Shown here: positions 60,858-64,000 of the stretch, piece by piece
Numbering within the stretch: position 1 is the stretch's first letter
How the letters are laid out: the number at the start of each line of letters is the position of its first letter
NCBI RefSeq assembly: GCF_020520425.1
Contig: NC_079491.1
Location: forward strand, 5,257,143-5,321,142
Direction: 5' to 3'
Length of the DNA: 64,000 nucleotides
Origin: Spinacia oleracea
Taxonomy: Eukaryota; Streptophyta; Magnoliopsida; Caryophyllales; Amaranthaceae
Translations under genes and position numbers: made by a program
Notes under the pieces: model-generated
Database searches by the model: none
The model's input: the letters and a program-made list of their open reading frames with translations, nothing else
What the model was told of the DNA's origin: nothing

Positions 60858-63800
60858 TGTTAGGTTATGATTCATATGACATTACATAGATCATGCGGAA
60901 ACAACCATTAACCCAGGACAACATATTATTTACACATAATCATATAGCATAATTTAGATGCATACTCTTTGTTGCGTGCCCTCCCTAGCTGCGCCCGAAC
61001 CGAACAAGAACAAGTCTTTAGGACTCCAAGTGTCGTCCCTCCGTAGATAGTCCACAGCACGTCCGGATCCGCCTTAAGATTGACCAACTAGAATCGCCCT
61101 TAAGGTACTAGAAAATTTCGGCACTTTATGAGCAAGATGTGTGTTTTAATTTTCTCTCAAAAACTCACTTTTTGAATACTTTGAAACTTGTGTATAAATT
61201 ATGACCCCTAGGCCTTTATTTATAGAGTTATGGAAAAGGAATCGTAATCCTAGTAGGATACGAATTAATTGAAATTAGAATCCTACATGAATTCTATTTA
61301 ATTAATTTATCCAATTAGGAATAGAAATTTAATCATACACTGACTCTTGTAGATTCAGGAATCACGCATGAGCACAAACTCACACACACACGGCAGCCAC
61401 AAGGGCTGCCCATGCGCGTGCGAGCAGCAGCCTACGCAGCACGGCCCACGCATCCGTGGCCCTTGGCGCGCGCTGGGCCTGCCTTGCGGTAGGCCTGGGC
61501 GCTGCCTTGGCTGGGCTTGTGGCGCGCATGCTTGTTGGGCGATGGCCCCGGCTTCGTGCTGGGCCTTCGTCCGGCAAGCCTCGTCCGATGCTAATTCGTA
61601 CGATACGCTTCCGATTAAATTTCCAGTTCCGGAATTTATTTCCGATACGAACAATATTTAATATTTCCGATTCCGGAATTAATTTCCGTTTCGAACAAAT
61701 ATTTAATATTTCCGTTTCCGGAATTATTTTCCGATTCCGGTAATATTTCCGATTCTGACAATATTTCCGTTTCCGGCAATATTTCCGATTCTGGTAATAT
61801 TTCCATTTCCAATAATATTTTCCGATACGTACCATGTTTCCGTTTCCGGCAACATCTACGACTTGGATAATATTCATATTTCCGATACGATCCATATTTC
61901 CGTTTCCGGCAATATCATCGTTTCCGGAGTATTCATTTCTTGCCTGTGACGATCTTAGCTCCCACTGAAACCAAGATCCGTCGGTTCCGAATATTCATAG
62001 ATGGAGTATTTAATGCCATTAAATACTTGATCCGTTTACGTACTATTTGTGTGACCCTACGGGTTCAGTCAAGAGTAAGCTGTGGATTAATATCATTAAT
62101 TCCACTTGAACTGAAGCGGCCTCTAGCTAGGCATTCAGCTCACTTGATCTCACTGAATTATTAACTTGTTAATTAATACTGAACCGCATTTATTAGACTT
62201 AACATAGAATGCAGACTTGGACCAAGGGCATTATTTCCTTCAGTCTCCCACTTGTCCTTAGGGACAAGTGTGCATTTCCTAATTCCTTTGTCGCTCGATG
62301 CTTGCTCTTGAACATAAGGTAAGAGTTGTCATCCTTATTATGTCCAGAGGTGTTCCTCGGTTTCAGAGTTCAACTGATCAAATAAACAGATAATCATAGC
62401 CTATGATTCATCCGAGCACGGCCATGCATTTCACAGTTTCTAGCTCTCCGAGTGGCCTTGTACAACTTTTAAGCATCTCTTCCCGATTTATGGGAGGACA
62501 ATCCCAATCTTGCGATCTTGAGATTAGACTTCGTTTGATAGGTGATTACCTGAGCGTTGCCTTTATAGCCTCCTTTTACGGTGCGACGGTTGGTCAACGT
62601 CAAGGCAACCAGTTCTCAAACAAGTAATCTCAAATCACTCAGGTATTGAGGATTTAGTGTCTAATAATTTAATGAAATTTACTTATGACAGACTTTCATC
62701 TCTTACAGTAAAGTTTCATAGGTCTTGTCCGATACTAGTCTTCCCAAAGTAAGTATCTATGCAAATGATTATGACATTGCCATGTCCACATAGTTCAAGA
62801 AACAGAACTACTAGTCATCTTGCATTCTAATCGTCTAACGTTTTCTATGCGTCCAATTTTATAGAAAACTCCGATTAGGGACCATTTTCAACCTTTGACA
62901 TTCAAGTTCACTTGATAGACATTTCTTAGTCACAGGACTGGTCCTGACAGTCTATCTTGAATATATCGTCAAGTTGAAGGGACTCATCATTTAATAAACC
63001 ACAAATTAAATGGAAAAATGAATTTCTTTCATTTATTGTGAATGATTAATCAATAATGTTTTACAAAGATTTAAACTCTAAAACTTTAAAACATTAAACA
63101 GAGACATCAAAGCCATTCTCCAATATGCTTGATTCCCATAGCTGCAGTGTGCGAGTTGTGCTTCGCTTGCGGCAGAGGTTTAGTTAATGGATCTGATATG
63201 TTGTCATCAGTTCCAATTTTGCTTATCTCGACTTCTTTTCTTTCAACGAACTCTCGTAGAAGGTGAAATCTACGAAGTACATGCTTGACTCTCTGGTGGT
63301 GTCTAGGCTCTTTTGCCTGTGCAATAGCTCCGTTATTATCACAATACAGGGCTATTGGTCCTTTAATGGAGGGGACTACACCAAGTTCTCCTATGAACTT
63401 CCTTAGCCATATAGCTTCCTTTGCTGCTTCATGTGCAGCAATGTACTCCGCTTCAGTTGTAGAATCCGCAATGGTGCTTTGCTTAGCACTTTTCCAGCTT
63501 ACTGCTCCTCCGTTGAGGCAGAAGACAAACCCAGACTGTGATCTGAAATCATCTTTGTCGGTTTGGAAACTTGCGTCCGTATAGCCTTTAACAATTAATT
63601 CATCATCTCCACCATAGACCAGGAAGTCATCTTTGTGCCTTTTCAGGTACTTCAGAATGTTCTTGGCAGCAGTCCAATGCGCCTCTCCTGGGTCTGACTG
63701 GTATCTGCTCGTAGCACTGAGTGCGTACGCAACATCCGGGCGTGTACATATCATAGCATACATTATTGAACCAATCAATGATGCATATGGAATCCCATTC

Positions 63801-64000
63801 ATTCGTCTACGCTCATCAAGTGTTTTTGGGCAGAGTCTTGCTTAGAGTCATTCCATGAGACATGGGTAGGTAGCCTCGCTTGGAGTCCGCCATCTTGAAC
63901 CTATCAAGCACCTTATTGATATAAGTGCTTTGACTAAGTCCAATCATCTTTTTAGATCTATCTCTGTAAATCTTGATGCCCAATATGTACTGTGCTTCTC
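60858..64000 (-). mobile_element. Ty1/copia retrotransposon with long LTR, cut by window end
   Basis: A 1.39-kb LTR (60858-62242; on the minus strand it begins TGAAGGAAATAATGCCC and ends CATAACCTAACA) is followed by a purine tract (GGACAAGTGGGAGAC on the minus strand). Beyond a non-coding spacer, 63107-63900 encodes the end of reverse transcriptase and RNase H (CTRPDVAYALSATSRYQ, YTDASFQTD, STTEAEYIAAHEA). The rest, with the 5' LTR, is outside the window. The part seen looks fairly well kept, so it is younger than the copy at 3.3-6.8 kb. The GC-rich patch near 61440-61600 and the TTTCCG repeats belong to the LTR. Confidence 0.88.

Noticed and set aside
61368-61743. GC-rich frames on both strands
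   Set aside because: Part of the long LTR of the copia element.

Overview
The window is plant nuclear DNA: AT-rich, intron-containing, with plant-only gene families (fasciclin-like arabinogalactan protein, WNK-type kinase fold, PHD-finger homeodomain protein, F-box/DUF295 proteins) and a dense load of plant MITEs, SINEs, a LINE, a Mutator-like element and two Ty1/copia fossils. It is a eudicot; Amaranthaceae or a relative is a guess from overall feel, not a demonstrated identity. Layout: 1.4-2.3 kb holds an intronless FLA gene (+). 3.1-10.7 kb (-) is an AIPP1-like RRM gene whose introns contain a copia fossil and a 5'-truncated LINE, and whose main coding exon carries two 7-bp TA-N5-TA insertions. 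12.1-12.9 kb is a dispersed repeat whose inverted partner lies at 48.4-49.2 kb. 14.5-19.9 kb has two F-box/DUF295 genes (-). 20-25 kb is a nest of small transposons and minisatellites. 25.6-27.2 kb is an intronless WNK-like pseudokinase (+). 29.2-32.3 kb is a third F-box/DUF295 gene (+). 36.7-43.8 kb is an eight-coding-exon HAT3.1-type PHD/homeodomain gene (+). 44.0-46.8 kb is an inverted duplicate of the WNK locus. 50.4-57.6 kb has two more members of the F-box family (-), one whole when spliced and one broken. 57.8-60.9 kb is a decayed two-gene Mutator-like element, and 60.9 kb to the end is a copia element with a long LTR. The most interesting items are: (i) a five-member local family in which an F-box/DUF295 receptor is spliced to a C-terminal helical tail domain; one member reads through three exons as a complete 601-residue protein, and three or four share an E2F-like promoter word; (ii) two WNK paralogues with HRD changed to HRG, so predicted catalytically dead, yet both open over 1.5 kb; (iii) MITE insertions dated by clean empty sites in the other WNK copy; (iv) the two TA-N5-TA insertions in the AIPP1-like exon, readable as mariner-type excision footprints, and a related word TACGGAGTA that recurs through the window. 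All splice sites and functions are inferred from sequence reading and family knowledge; nothing was searched or aligned by computer.
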